From contig NZ_QRCU01000076.1 in assembly GCF_003369445.1 (NCBI RefSeq), positions 62,001-126,000 of the forward strand: a stretch of DNA of 64,000 nt. The letters are read 5' to 3'. This DNA comes from Arthrobacter silvisoli. GTDB taxonomy: Bacteria > Actinomycetota > Actinomycetes > Actinomycetales > Micrococcaceae. Position 1 is the first letter of the stretch. Every line of letters starts with the position of its first letter. Shown here one piece after another: positions 33,896 through 42,525 of this stretch. The notes beneath the pieces were generated by a model. It ran no database searches and was not told where the DNA came from. It saw only the letters and a program-made list of their open reading frames with translations. Both the position numbers and the translations under genes were made by a program.

Positions 33896-35014
33896 TCAGT
33901 TGGTAGCGCCGGCGAAGGTGACGTCGACTGTGCTGTCGATGGCCTCGGGAAGGTGGATTGTGGTGGAAGCGATGGTGCGGGCTGTTCGGTCCACGCCGAC
34001 GAACTGGGATCCATCCCGTTCCTCACTCCAGGTCGCGATCACCCCGGCTGGCGTCCGCAAGCGCAGGGTGGGTTGAACTCTGCCGCCCGTGACGTCGTTC
34101 ATGACGGTGCCCGGGGTCCGGGCGGCGAGCGTCAGCGCGATGCTTCCGGTGATGGCCAAGGCCGGGTGGGGCTTGCCCATGGAGAGCATCATGACGTTGG
34201 CGTCGCTTTCCTGGTCGGACTGCGCGGGGGGAGCAACTATCGCGACCTTGGGGACGGCGCGGGCCGCATCGCTGGTGGTTGCCGCGAGTCCCATGCGAAC
34301 GGCTGCTTCACGTCGAATGCGCTCGAGCGTCTGCAGTTGGAGTTCGACGCCGCCGAACCAGCTGTCGTAGCGTTCCGGGTCAAGGCCCAGCTCCTCAGCG
34401 CTGAGGATCACCACAGGCGCACCGGCGTCCACCATGGAGACAGTCCAGCGGGTCCCGGCGGCGGTTATGGTGTCGGTGGCAGCCCCGCTCGGCAGGAGCC
34501 TGCCTGTGGTCTTGCCCGCGGGATCCTGGAACCCAAGCCCCACCTCGTAGCCCGGGAACGGCACACCAGGCATGTGCGCTTGGGGGACGAGCGGCAGTGC
34601 TCCCGAGGGGGTGGCCACACGTTGGATGATGACTTGGCCGGTATTCGTGTTGCGGGTGACGATCCGGGTGACATCGCCTTCAGGTGCCACCCACCCTTTT
34701 TCGATGGCGTAGAGGCCGACCACTGCTGAGCAGTTCCCGCAGTTGCTGCCCCAGTCCACCGTTGCCTCTTCGATACCCACCTGCGCGAAGGTGAACTCCA
34801 CGTCGATATCCCCGCCCGGCGCCCGGTTGAGGATCATGGCCTTGCTGGTTGTTGACGTTGCCCCGCCAACGCCGTCGATCTGCCGGTGGTCGGGACTGCC
34901 AAAGAGCCGCGGGAGCAAGGCATCCGGGCTCGTTTGGGTCTCTTCCAGATGCGCCGATTCGAACACCCAGCACTTGCTGGTGCCACCGCGCATCCATTCC
35001 GCTTCGATCTTCAT
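33896..35014 (-). CDS. PrpF/methylaconitate isomerase-family protein
   Basis: 372 residues of the PrpF branch of the diaminopimelate-epimerase fold. Diagnostic stretches are MRGGTSKCWVF at residues 8-18 and GSNCGNCSAVVG with the catalytic-site Cys. Characterised members isomerise methylaconitate or tautomerise 4-oxalomesaconate without cofactors. No prp (methylcitrate) or protocatechuate genes lie nearby, so the acid handled here may be another. ATG at 35014 has AAGGAAGAG in front. It is co-directional with the MatC-type permease and divergent from a LysR gene, a compact uptake-isomerase-regulator module. Confidence 0.85.
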   Translation of the reverse strand: MKIEAEWMRGGTSKCWVFESAHLEETQTSPDALLPRLFGSPDHRQIDGVGGATSTTSKAMILNRAPGGDIDVEFTFAQVGIEEATVDWGSNCGNCSAVVGLYAIEKGWVAPEGDVTRIVTRNTNTGQVIIQRVATPSGALPLVPQAHMPGVPFPGYEVGLGFQDPAGKTTGRLLPSGAATDTITAAGTRWTVSMVDAGAPVVILSAEELGLDPERYDSWFGGVELQLQTLERIRREAAVRMGLAATTSDAARAVPKVAIVAPPAQSDQESDANVMMLSMGKPHPALAITGSIALTLAARTPGTVMNDVTGGRVQPTLRLRTPAGVIATWSEERDGSQFVGVDRTARTIASTTIHLPEAIDSTVDVTFAGATN

Positions 35015-35252
35015 GATCTCTTCCTTGCTCTCCGAAGCCCCAGGCATTGAGGGGATGATTCGAGATTGAGCCAAATCACAAATGAAGACAATGTTTGATC
35101 TGTGGAAGGGGATGTAGCATTGCTTCATTCACTGTCTTGGAAGGGCAGGATGGAACGACGAAGCAGCGGATGGCTTGATGATCGTCGCCCGTGAAGGCGC
35201 GATTCATCGGAGGAATGCATAGAATTAACCATTCCTACTGAAAGGTAAAGAT

Positions 35253-36191
35253 TTGCTAAACGAAGAATATGCAAGTCTTTTCGACATCCGGCGCCTGGCG
35301 CTGCTGGTTGAGGTCGTGGAGCAAGGGTCCATCACGGCTGCTGCCGATTTGATGTTGTACACACCCTCTGCGGTTTCCCAACAACTCAGGAAGCTTGAGC
35401 AGGAGGTCGGGCAACCGCTGCTGAACCGGCGCTCCCGCGGCGTCGTGCCCACGGAGGCAGGTCAGGTGCTGGCCGGCCACGCACGCAAGATCGTCGGGCA
35501 AATGAAGGCTGCCCAGGCCGACCTTGAGCAAATCGCGGGACTGAAGCGCGGCTCGCTGGCCGTGGGTACCTTTCCGACCCTTGCCGGTTCGTTCCTCCCT
35601 TTGGTGATCAGGGCTTTCAAGAAGCGGTACCCGGCCATTGGCCTGTCCTTGCGGAGTGCGCGCTTCGATGAACTCGTCAATGATCTCCAGTCCGGACTCA
35701 CCGGCCTGTGCTTGCTGTGGGACTATCCGTGGAATCGCTTCCACGATGACACCATCCGCGTGACGGAGGTTTTTCACGAAAGCACAGTGCTCCTCGTATC
35801 CCGCAACCACCCCCTCGCGGACCGGGAGGAGATCCGGATGGAGGAACTCCGCAAGGAATCATGGATCGTCCGCGCCGAAGCCCACCCCGTGGTGGAAGTC
35901 CTGCAACGCTCCGCCCATGCGGCGGGCTTTGAACCGACCATCGGCTTCCTGGCCAACGACTACCAGGAGGCCCAAGCCATGGTCAGTGTCGGCATGGGCG
36001 TAGCCATGGTGCCCAAGACTGCTGTTGCCCTCCAGCACCCCGATGTGCGCGTCATCAGCCTTGGCCCCGATGCACCCCTGCGGCGGGTGTTGCTTGCCCA
36101 ACGCCAGGATAAGGTCTACGCCCCGGCGGAGGTTGCCTTCCAGTCCACCTTGTTGGAGATCGCCCGGGAACGCGCCGAAGACTATTTGTAG
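35253..36191 (+). CDS. LysR family regulator of the PrpF/permease operon
   Basis: 312 residues. The N-terminal winged helix contains LFDIRRLALLVEVVEQGSI and SAVSQQLRKLEQEVGQPL; the C-terminal part is a LysR substrate-binding domain. The likely start is a TTG at 35253 with GAAAGG upstream; no ATG or GTG fits better. It is divergent from the PrpF-type gene across 238 bp and is most simply its activator, sensing the carboxylate. It is convergent with the aspartase gene, 21 bp apart. Confidence 0.85.
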   Translation: MLNEEYASLFDIRRLALLVEVVEQGSITAAADLMLYTPSAVSQQLRKLEQEVGQPLLNRRSRGVVPTEAGQVLAGHARKIVGQMKAAQADLEQIAGLKRGSLAVGTFPTLAGSFLPLVIRAFKKRYPAIGLSLRSARFDELVNDLQSGLTGLCLLWDYPWNRFHDDTIRVTEVFHESTVLLVSRNHPLADREEIRMEELRKESWIVRAEAHPVVEVLQRSAHAAGFEPTIGFLANDYQEAQAMVSVGMGVAMVPKTAVALQHPDVRVISLGPDAPLRRVLLAQRQDKVYAPAEVAFQSTLLEIARERAEDYL

Positions 36192-36212
36192 AAGGCAAGG
36201 GACGCAGTCCCG

Positions 36213-37631
36213 CTACTCCAACCCCGCCAGCGACCTCGCCGACAGGGCGTCCTCGGTTTTCCGCGCATCCAGCAGGCCGCGCTCGATCACGAGCTCCGCG
36301 ATGCTCCGCTCCGTAGCGAGGGCCTCTTTGGCCAGTTCCGCCGCGGCGCCGTAGCCAAGCAGGGGCGCCAGGCCCGTGACCACGCTGACCGAGGAGAGCA
36401 TGCGCTGTTCCAGGATCCGGGTGTTCGCCCTGATGCCGTCAATGCAACGGGTGCGGAGTTGCCTGCACGCGACAGTGAGCCAGGCGATCGATTCCAGCAG
36501 CGCATCCACCATGACGGGTTCGAAGGCGTTGAGCTGCAGCTGGCCGGCCTCGACAGCCATGGTCACGGTGGCGTCGGCACCGACCACACGGAAGGCCACC
36601 TGGTTGACCATCTCGGGGATCACCGGGTTCACCTTGCCGGGCATGATGGACGATCCCGCCTGCACCGCGGGCAGGAAGATCTCCGCGAAGCCGGCCTGCG
36701 GTCCGGACGAAAGCAGCCGGAGGTCGTTGCAGATCTTGGAGAGCTTCACGGCCGCCCGCTTCAAGACGCCGGAGACGAGCATGAAGACGCCGGTATCGCC
36801 GGTGGCCTCGACCAGGTCGGCCGAGGACACCAACCGGAGGCCCGGGAGTGAGTTGAGTTCGGCGATGACGGCGTCCCGGTAGCCCGGCGGGGCCGTGATG
36901 CCGGTGCCGATGGCCGTGGCACCGAGGTTTGATTCGCGCAGGTGGGGGAGCAGTTCCTCAAGCCGGTTCCCGTCTTCACGCAAGGTTTGTGCGAACGCGC
37001 CGAACTCCTGGCCAAGCGACATCGGCACAGCGTCCTGCAGCTGGGTGCGCCCCACCTTGAGGATTCCGGAGAACTCCGTGGCCTTCGCCGCGAAGGCCTC
37101 GATCAGCCGGGCGTGTTCGGCGCAGAGACCGCTGATTTCCCGTTGCAGGGCGATCTTGATGGCCGTCGGGTAGACGTCGTTGGTGGACTGGCTGCGGTTC
37201 ACGTCGTCAATCGGATGCAGCGCGGCGTAGTCGCCCTTGGCACGGCCCATCAGTTCCAGCGCCCGGTTGGCGATGACCTCGTTGGCGTTCATGTTGGTGC
37301 TGGTTCCAGCGCCGCCCTGGATGGCGTCCACCACGAACTGGCCGTCCAGGATCCCGTCCATCACCTCCAAGGATGCCTGTTGGATGGCCGCGGACTTGCC
37401 TGGCTCGAGGAGGCCGAGGCCTTCATTGGCGCGTGCCGCCGCGTATTTCACCGCGCCCAGACCCCACACGAGGCACCGCATGGTGCCAACGGTCCGCCCG
37501 CTGACGGGGAAGTTTTCGACGGCCCGCAGGGTGCTGATGCCCCAATATGCACCCTCGGGGACCGTGCGGTCCCCGAGGCTGTCGCGCTCCAGACGGGTTC
37601 CGGGTTCCCGGGAAGAAGTTCGATCTGTCAT
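36213..37631 (-). CDS. aspA: Aspartate ammonia-lyase (aspartase)
   Basis: 472 residues, matching the family length. It begins with the aspartase-type TRLERDSLGDRTVPEGAYWG and has the mobile-loop signature GSSIMPGKVNPVIPE (about 320-335), which carries the catalytic Ser. It deaminates aspartate reversibly to fumarate and ammonia in the cytoplasm. ATG at 37631 has AGGACAGGA upstream. It lies 71 bp downstream of the M20 amidohydrolase on the same strand, so it may be the last gene of the RidA-DUF1028-M20 operon. That would place aspartate as an end product there. Fumarase is excluded by the aspartase-like N-terminus. Confidence 0.9.
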   Translation of the reverse strand: MTDRTSSREPGTRLERDSLGDRTVPEGAYWGISTLRAVENFPVSGRTVGTMRCLVWGLGAVKYAAARANEGLGLLEPGKSAAIQQASLEVMDGILDGQFVVDAIQGGAGTSTNMNANEVIANRALELMGRAKGDYAALHPIDDVNRSQSTNDVYPTAIKIALQREISGLCAEHARLIEAFAAKATEFSGILKVGRTQLQDAVPMSLGQEFGAFAQTLREDGNRLEELLPHLRESNLGATAIGTGITAPPGYRDAVIAELNSLPGLRLVSSADLVEATGDTGVFMLVSGVLKRAAVKLSKICNDLRLLSSGPQAGFAEIFLPAVQAGSSIMPGKVNPVIPEMVNQVAFRVVGADATVTMAVEAGQLQLNAFEPVMVDALLESIAWLTVACRQLRTRCIDGIRANTRILEQRMLSSVSVVTGLAPLLGYGAAAELAKEALATERSIAELVIERGLLDARKTEDALSARSLAGLE

Positions 37632-37702
37632 GGTCCTGTCCTGGGAATGGCCGGGAAGCCCGGCGTGATGGGTGGGTCCGTCCACCCGGCGGGTCCGCCT
37701 GG

Positions 37703-38854
37703 CTAGCCCGCCAGGAAGTCCAACGCCGTCAGCGCAAGGGCGGCGGCGCCGTCGTGAATGGCTTGGTTGGCGGCGTCGCCGACGCAGTGGACGGCGAACT
37801 CGGGCTGGTGGTTGGCCGCGGGGAAGCAGCCCAGCCCGATGTATGGGTGGATGGCCGGGACCACCTGGGACACATTGCCCATGTCGGTGGATGCCCGGTT
37901 CATGGTGGCCTGTTCGGGTGGAGCATTGAAGTTCCTGCCCAAGGATTCGGCGTGCCGGATGTACAGCTCCAGTGCCCGCTGCTCCGTGCGGAATTCCGAG
38001 TAGGGCTCGGACTCCGGGGTGACCGAGAGTTCGCAGCCGGACGCCACGGCCCCGGCTTCGAAGCAGCGGTGCACCCGCTGCTCCAGTTCTCCCAGCTCGG
38101 CAAGGGATTCGGCACGGACGTACCAGCGGCCCTCGGTCTTTTCGGGGATGGCGTTGGGTGCCTCGCCGCCGCGGGTCTGGATGCCGTGGACGCGGGTCCC
38201 GGACGGCAGTTGCTGCCGGAGCAGGCCCAGGGCAACCTGGGCCACCACGAAGGCATCGTTGGCGTTGATGCCGTGCTCCGGATAGGCAGCGGCGTGGGCC
38301 GACTTGCCGCGGTATTCCACATGGTTGTGGGCTACGGCGTAGGGCCGGGCCTCGGCGGAATCCACCGGGCTGGGGTGGGCCATCATGGCCAGGTCCAGGC
38401 CACGGAAGGCGCCCTTCTTCAGCAGTTCGATCTTCCCGCCGCCGCCTTCCTCCGCCGGGGTGCCGTAAAGCTCCACGGTCAGGTCCCGCTCGGCGGCGAA
38501 CCCGGCCAGGGCGACGGCGGCCCCGCAGGAAATCGCGGTGATGATGTTGTGGCCGCAGGCGTGTCCCAGGCCGGGAAGGGCGTCGTACTCGGCCATCAGC
38601 CCCACCCGCCGGGAGCCGTTCCCGACGACGGCACGCATCGCCGTCGGGAAGCCCAGGTAGCCTTCTTCGACGGCGAAGCCGTGGTTGGCCAGGTAGGCGG
38701 CCGTCCAGCCGGCGGCTTTGTGCTCCTGCCAGCCGAGTTCGGGGTTGGCGTGCAGCGTCTCCGAAAGCCCGATCAGCGCCGGGTGCTGCACCGCGACCGA
38801 TTCGAGCACCCGCGTGCGGGTGCTCGTGTGGGCAGTCAACGCCTCAGCGCTCAT
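37703..38854 (-). CDS. M20 family metallo-amidohydrolase of the RidA/DUF1028 operon
   Basis: 383 residues. Metal and catalytic motifs are EYDALPGLGHACGHN, GTPAEEGGGG and a late PAANHQPEFAVH. Members act on N-acyl amino acids, N-carbamoyl compounds or aryl-glutamates. Its first 11 bp overlap the end of the DUF1028 gene, so translation is coupled. Together with the RidA-like protein upstream and aspartase downstream it suggests breakdown of an N-substituted amino acid, possibly releasing aspartate. The substrate is not known. Confidence 0.85.
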   Translation of the reverse strand: MSAEALTAHTSTRTRVLESVAVQHPALIGLSETLHANPELGWQEHKAAGWTAAYLANHGFAVEEGYLGFPTAMRAVVGNGSRRVGLMAEYDALPGLGHACGHNIITAISCGAAVALAGFAAERDLTVELYGTPAEEGGGGKIELLKKGAFRGLDLAMMAHPSPVDSAEARPYAVAHNHVEYRGKSAHAAAYPEHGINANDAFVVAQVALGLLRQQLPSGTRVHGIQTRGGEAPNAIPEKTEGRWYVRAESLAELGELEQRVHRCFEAGAVASGCELSVTPESEPYSEFRTEQRALELYIRHAESLGRNFNAPPEQATMNRASTDMGNVSQVVPAIHPYIGLGCFPAANHQPEFAVHCVGDAANQAIHDGAAALALTALDFLAG

Positions 38855-39515
38855 CGCCCGGCACCCCGTAGCCCACGGAAGCCGCGGGGTCCAGGCCGCG
38901 CACCACGTAGTCGTTGCGCTGCGGAAGCCAGACCTCCAGCAGCCGGGCGAGCTCCCCGATCGGATCCTCGTGCCAGTCGACCCGCAGGTCCGTGTCCCGC
39001 CAACCGTGGCCGGAAACCACCGACATGCCGGCCGAGCGCACGGGCCCCGCCTCGCCGCCGGCCGCCTCGGCAGCCCGCAGGGCGGCCATCAGCCGCACTT
39101 CGAGCTCGCCGGAGGTGGCCTCGAACTCATCGCAGAGGGCTTGGACGACGCCGGGTCCGGCGAGCATGTTGCCCGCCGCCACGCTGTGGGCGCCCCGGCC
39201 CTCGCCGATCACGCCGAGCGAGTGCTCGCCGCTGAACACCGCGGAACCGCCGCGCGCGTCGAGGACCACCAACTGCCGGTAACCGGCCGCCGGGGATTCG
39301 TGGACGACGGCGTCCACCGCCTCTTGCGCGGAGTATCCCGCCTGCAGGCGGTCCAGCAGGGCCGTGCCGAGCCGCGGATCGGTGATGTTCTGCGAGCTGA
39401 CCGCCCCGACGCCGTCGCGCAGGTGTGCGCAGCGGGCCGCGACTGCGGGGGAGGAGGAGGAAACCGCGAGGCCGAAGCGGCCGTTGCCGTCGGTGGCGGC
39501 GATGCTGAAGGTCAC
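38844..39515 (-). CDS. DUF1028 family protein
   Basis: 223 residues. It begins VTFSIAATDGNGRFGLAVSS, the DUF1028 N-terminus, whose fold is compared with Ntn hydrolases. It continues with DGVGAVSSQNITDPRLG and GNMLAGPGVV, both family features. The C-terminal part (PIGELARLLEVWLPQRNDYVVR) is also typical. No DUF1028 reaction is established to my knowledge. GTG at 39515 is chosen because GGAGGG sits six bases upstream and it overlaps the RidA stop (GTGA). It is sandwiched between RidA-like and M20 genes and probably works on the same metabolite. Confidence 0.85.
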   Translation of the reverse strand: MTFSIAATDGNGRFGLAVSSSSPAVAARCAHLRDGVGAVSSQNITDPRLGTALLDRLQAGYSAQEAVDAVVHESPAAGYRQLVVLDARGGSAVFSGEHSLGVIGEGRGAHSVAAGNMLAGPGVVQALCDEFEATSGELEVRLMAALRAAEAAGGEAGPVRSAGMSVVSGHGWRDTDLRVDWHEDPIGELARLLEVWLPQRNDYVVRGLDPAASVGYGVPGDER

Positions 39516-39958
39516 GCTGCGCCCTCCGTGGAAACGGCCTCCGCCGAGGTGGTGGACAGCACGGCGGTGGCGTCGATCTCCACGAGCCACTCGGGCCGGG
39601 CCAGCGCCGAGACGACGATACCGGTGGACACCGGGAACACGCCCTTCAGCCAGCGGCCCATGGTGCGGTACACGGGTTCGCGGTAGCGCGGATCGATGAT
39701 GTAGACGGTCACCTTGACGATGTCCTCGAGGCTGCTGCCGGCTTCCTTGAGCAGCATGTCGATGTTGGCCATGGCCTTTTCCGCCTGGGCCTCGACGTCG
39801 CCGATGCCCACGGACTCCCGCGTTTCCAGGTCTTGTCCGATCTGGCCCCGGAGGTAGACCACGCCGTTGGCCACCACGGCCTGGCAAAGGTCGTTGTCGA
39901 GGTTCTGTTCCGGGTAGGTGTCCTTCGTGTTGAACGTGCGGATGCGCTGGTGCTTCAC
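39512..39958 (-). CDS. RidA/YjgF family protein lacking the canonical arginine
   Basis: 148 residues, slightly longer than typical RidA. It shows VYLRGQIG, ANIDMLLKEAGSSLEDIVKVTVY and the late VEIDATAVL of the family. In enamine/imine deaminase RidA proteins an Arg follows the FPA stretch (FPARS); here the corresponding sequence is FPVST, with Ser at about 111. It therefore resembles the Rid4-7 branches, which lack the Arg and occur in catabolic operons. It starts at GTG 39958, divergent from a LysR gene. It leads an operon with DUF1028, M20 and probably aspartase. Confidence 0.85.
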   Translation of the reverse strand: MKHQRIRTFNTKDTYPEQNLDNDLCQAVVANGVVYLRGQIGQDLETRESVGIGDVEAQAEKAMANIDMLLKEAGSSLEDIVKVTVYIIDPRYREPVYRTMGRWLKGVFPVSTGIVVSALARPEWLVEIDATAVLSTTSAEAVSTEGAA

Positions 39959-40089
39959 TTTGGCCGCTGCCTCTTCGTCTCGCTGGTGGATGCTTGTGAA
40001 TCAGCTTCCCGCCCGCCCTCGGAATCTGTCCAACAGTCCTTTTAGAACGGTTGTATCGAAAAATTAGATGAAGCGGCTATGCTCGTGGA

Positions 40090-41004
40090 ATGGATGTCAC
40101 GCTCACCCAACTGCGGTACTTCGTCGAGGCTGCCGCCCAGCTGTCGATGACCGGGGCTTCGGTCCGGCTGAACGTCGCCCAGTCCGCCGTCTCGGCTGCG
40201 ATCGCGCAGCTGGAACGCCACGTAGGCACTCAGTTCTTCATCCGGCAGCGGTCCAAGGGACTGGTCCTCACCCCCGCGGGCGAGCTGTTCCTGCGCGATG
40301 CGCAGTCCATCCTGGCCCACGTCGAGGAAAGCCTCGACCATGCCCGCGGCGAAACGCAAAGCGTTGCCGGGCGCGTCCGCCTGGCTTGCTTCAGCACCCT
40401 GGCGCCGTTCCTGCTCCCGGGCATCCTGAGCAAGCTGCGTGAAGACCACCCGGCCCTCGAAGTGGACGTCATCGAATCCGACACCTCGGGGTGCGTGGCC
40501 GCGCTGCTCAGCGGACAGGCCGACCTCGCCCTCTGCTATGACCTGGACCTCCCCGAGGCGATCGCCACCTCCGTGGTCGACACCGCCCGGCCCTACCTGG
40601 CGGTGCCGCCGGACCACAAGCTCGCCGGAGCAGGCAGCGTGAAGCTCTCGGCGCTGAAGAACGAGCCCTTCGTGCTCCTGGACCTGCCGCACAGCCGCGA
40701 CCTCATGCTGTCCATCGCCAGACTGGGCGGCCGCGAGCCGGACATCAGGTTCCGCTCGGCGAGCTACGAAACGGTCCGCACCTTCGTGGCGCGGGGGCTG
40801 GGCTATTCGATCCTGCACCAGCGCCCGCAGCACGGCTTGACCTACGACGGCGGAAAACTGGCCACAGTGGAAATCCAGGACGACGTGCCGGAGCTGAAGA
40901 CCGTGCTCGCCTACCTGCGGACGCAGCGCCCCACGGCGCGGGTGCGTGCGGTGGCGCAGGCGGTGCGGCACCAGATCGCCGCGGCGAAGGCGGCTCGCTC
41001 TTAG
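40090..41004 (+). CDS. LysR family regulator divergent from the RidA operon
   Basis: 304 residues. The helix-turn-helix region is TLTQLRYFVEAAAQLSMTGA to AQSAVSAAIAQLERHVG, followed by a LysR effector domain. The 131-bp gap to the RidA-like gene contains an AT-rich stretch (TATCGAAAAATTAGAT) that could hold LysR sites. The arrangement makes it the likely activator of the RidA-DUF1028-M20 genes. The inducer is unknown. Confidence 0.87.
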   Translation: MDVTLTQLRYFVEAAAQLSMTGASVRLNVAQSAVSAAIAQLERHVGTQFFIRQRSKGLVLTPAGELFLRDAQSILAHVEESLDHARGETQSVAGRVRLACFSTLAPFLLPGILSKLREDHPALEVDVIESDTSGCVAALLSGQADLALCYDLDLPEAIATSVVDTARPYLAVPPDHKLAGAGSVKLSALKNEPFVLLDLPHSRDLMLSIARLGGREPDIRFRSASYETVRTFVARGLGYSILHQRPQHGLTYDGGKLATVEIQDDVPELKTVLAYLRTQRPTARVRAVAQAVRHQIAAAKAARS

Positions 41005-41017
41005 GTCCCCGGACTGC

Positions 41018-41773
41018 TCAGACGGACTCCGCCCTGTCCGGGGCGAGGATGCAGAACTCATTGCCCTCGACGTCGGCGAGGACCCGCCAGGACACGTCGT
41101 CACCCTGGCCGACATCGGCGTTGCTGGCTCCCAGGTTCCGCAGCCGCTCCACCTCGGCGTCCAGATCGTCGCCTGCGTAGGGCTTCACGTCGAGATGGAC
41201 GCGGTTCCACACGGTCTCCGGGCCGTCGGTACGGAGCAGCTCCAGGTACGGCCCCACGCCGCTGGCCGAACGCAGCCGCGCGTGATCGTCGTCCACCTCG
41301 TGCAGCGTCCAGTCCGTGGCCTCGCTCCAGAACCGGGCCATGGCCCGCGGGTCGGAACAGTTCACCACCACCGTGGCGATCGGCCCGGTGTCCCGGTAGA
41401 TCTCCCGGGGCTCCAGGACGCAGAACACATTGCCTTCGGGATCGGCGAGGACCGTCCACGGGACGTCGCCCTGGCCGATGTCGGCGTGCGTGGCGCCGAG
41501 TTCCAGGAGGCGCGCCACCAACTCGTCCTTGTGGGCCGCGGAGGTGGTGGCGAGATCGAGGTGGGCGCGGTACTTCACCGTTTCGGGATCCGGCACGGCC
41601 ACCACATCGATGCAGACGGCGGTGGGGTCCGGCCAGTTGAAGCCCAGGGGTTCAACGTTGGTCACCCCGGGTCCTTCGCTGGAAACACCCCAGCCAAGCG
41701 CGTCGGCCCAGAAGCGGCCAAGAGCCTCGTCATCCCGGGCCTTGAAATTCACCTGAACAAGTCGCAGAGCCAT
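41018..41773 (-). CDS. Two-domain glyoxalase-like (VOC) protein
   Basis: 251 residues made of two similar halves of about 125 residues. Each has the Glyoxalase_6-type pattern: VQVNFKARDDEALGRFWADA in the first and VVVNCSDPRAMARFWSEATD in the second. Each half then carries DVGQGD or DIGQGD and ends with PEGN(V)FCVLEP or VEGNEFCILAP. This is a duplicated VOC fold of unknown activity; members include bleomycin-resistance-like binders. ATG at 41773 follows the pattern start. It is convergent with the LysR gene and upstream of no obvious partner. Confidence 0.82.
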   Translation of the reverse strand: MALRLVQVNFKARDDEALGRFWADALGWGVSSEGPGVTNVEPLGFNWPDPTAVCIDVVAVPDPETVKYRAHLDLATTSAAHKDELVARLLELGATHADIGQGDVPWTVLADPEGNVFCVLEPREIYRDTGPIATVVVNCSDPRAMARFWSEATDWTLHEVDDDHARLRSASGVGPYLELLRTDGPETVWNRVHLDVKPYAGDDLDAEVERLRNLGASNADVGQGDDVSWRVLADVEGNEFCILAPDRAESV

Positions 41774-41822
41774 AGTGCCCGAGCCTACAACCCGCGCATT
41801 GGCCGGTACAGGAGGCGCGCGC

Positions 41823-42437
41823 CTAGTCTGACTCCCGCTCCGTCTGCAGGGAAAGCCGTGCCAGCGCACGCTCCATGAGGTGCCGCTGCCGGGAGCCCGT
41901 GACGGTGTCCGGGTCCAGCATCGAGGTCACGTGCAGGCCCATCATGATGTTCAGCAGCTCATCGGCAACCGCGTCCGGATCGGCCAAAGGCGCGCATTCG
42001 CCGTCGTGCTCGGCCTGCGCGAGGAAGTCCATCACCAGGCCGCGCCAGTGCAGCAGCGCCTCCCGGCCGACGGCGCGCAGGGCGTCCTCCGTCTGGGCCC
42101 GCTGCCAGAAAGACACGGCAACGCGTGCTTCGACGACCGTCAGCGGGTCCGCCGGGATGATCTCCAGGCACATGCTCCGCAAGGCGGCGAGGCCGCGGCG
42201 GCCGGCAGTGCCCGCGGCGATCCGCTCGTTGGTGCGTTCGCAGATCAGTTCATAGGACGCCAGGAGCAGCGCGTCCTTGTTGGGGAAATAGTGGGCCAGC
42301 ACGCCGGGCGCGGCGTATCCGCATTCCCGGGCGATGTCGCGCATGCTGGCGTTTTCGATGCCCTGCCCGGCAATCAGCCGCCACGTGGTCTCGATGATCG
42401 AGCGGCGGCGTTCCTGGTGGTCGACCAAGCGGGGCAT
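41823..42437 (-). CDS. TetR family regulator (BetI-like) next to amine oxidase
   Basis: 204 residues with the N-terminal helix-turn-helix NASMRDIARECGYAAPGVLAHYFPNKD (in two pieces, about 31-57). The C-terminal domain resembles BetI/AcrR-type regulators. ATG at 42437 has AAAGGAG upstream. It lies downstream of the copper amine oxidase gene on the same strand, across a hairpin, and may control the amine oxidase and the divergent aldehyde dehydrogenase operon. A dyad in their shared promoter is a candidate target. Confidence 0.85.
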   Translation of the reverse strand: MPRLVDHQERRRSIIETTWRLIAGQGIENASMRDIARECGYAAPGVLAHYFPNKDALLLASYELICERTNERIAAGTAGRRGLAALRSMCLEIIPADPLTVVEARVAVSFWQRAQTEDALRAVGREALLHWRGLVMDFLAQAEHDGECAPLADPDAVADELLNIMMGLHVTSMLDPDTVTGSRQRHLMERALARLSLQTERESD

Positions 42438-42488
42438 GCTGCTCCTTTCGGGACTCCGGAGCCCTACGATTCCGGGACGTGGACGGGC

Positions 42489-42519
42489 GACGGCGGCCGG
42501 GAGGTGCCCGGCCGTCGTC
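42489..42519 (-). terminator. Hairpin terminator of the amine oxidase gene
   Basis: A 13-bp stem with one G-U-capable mismatch (42489-42501 with 42507-42519) and a 5-nt loop starts 7 bp past the amine oxidase stop. Confidence 0.65.
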
Positions 42520-42525
42520 ACCTTA

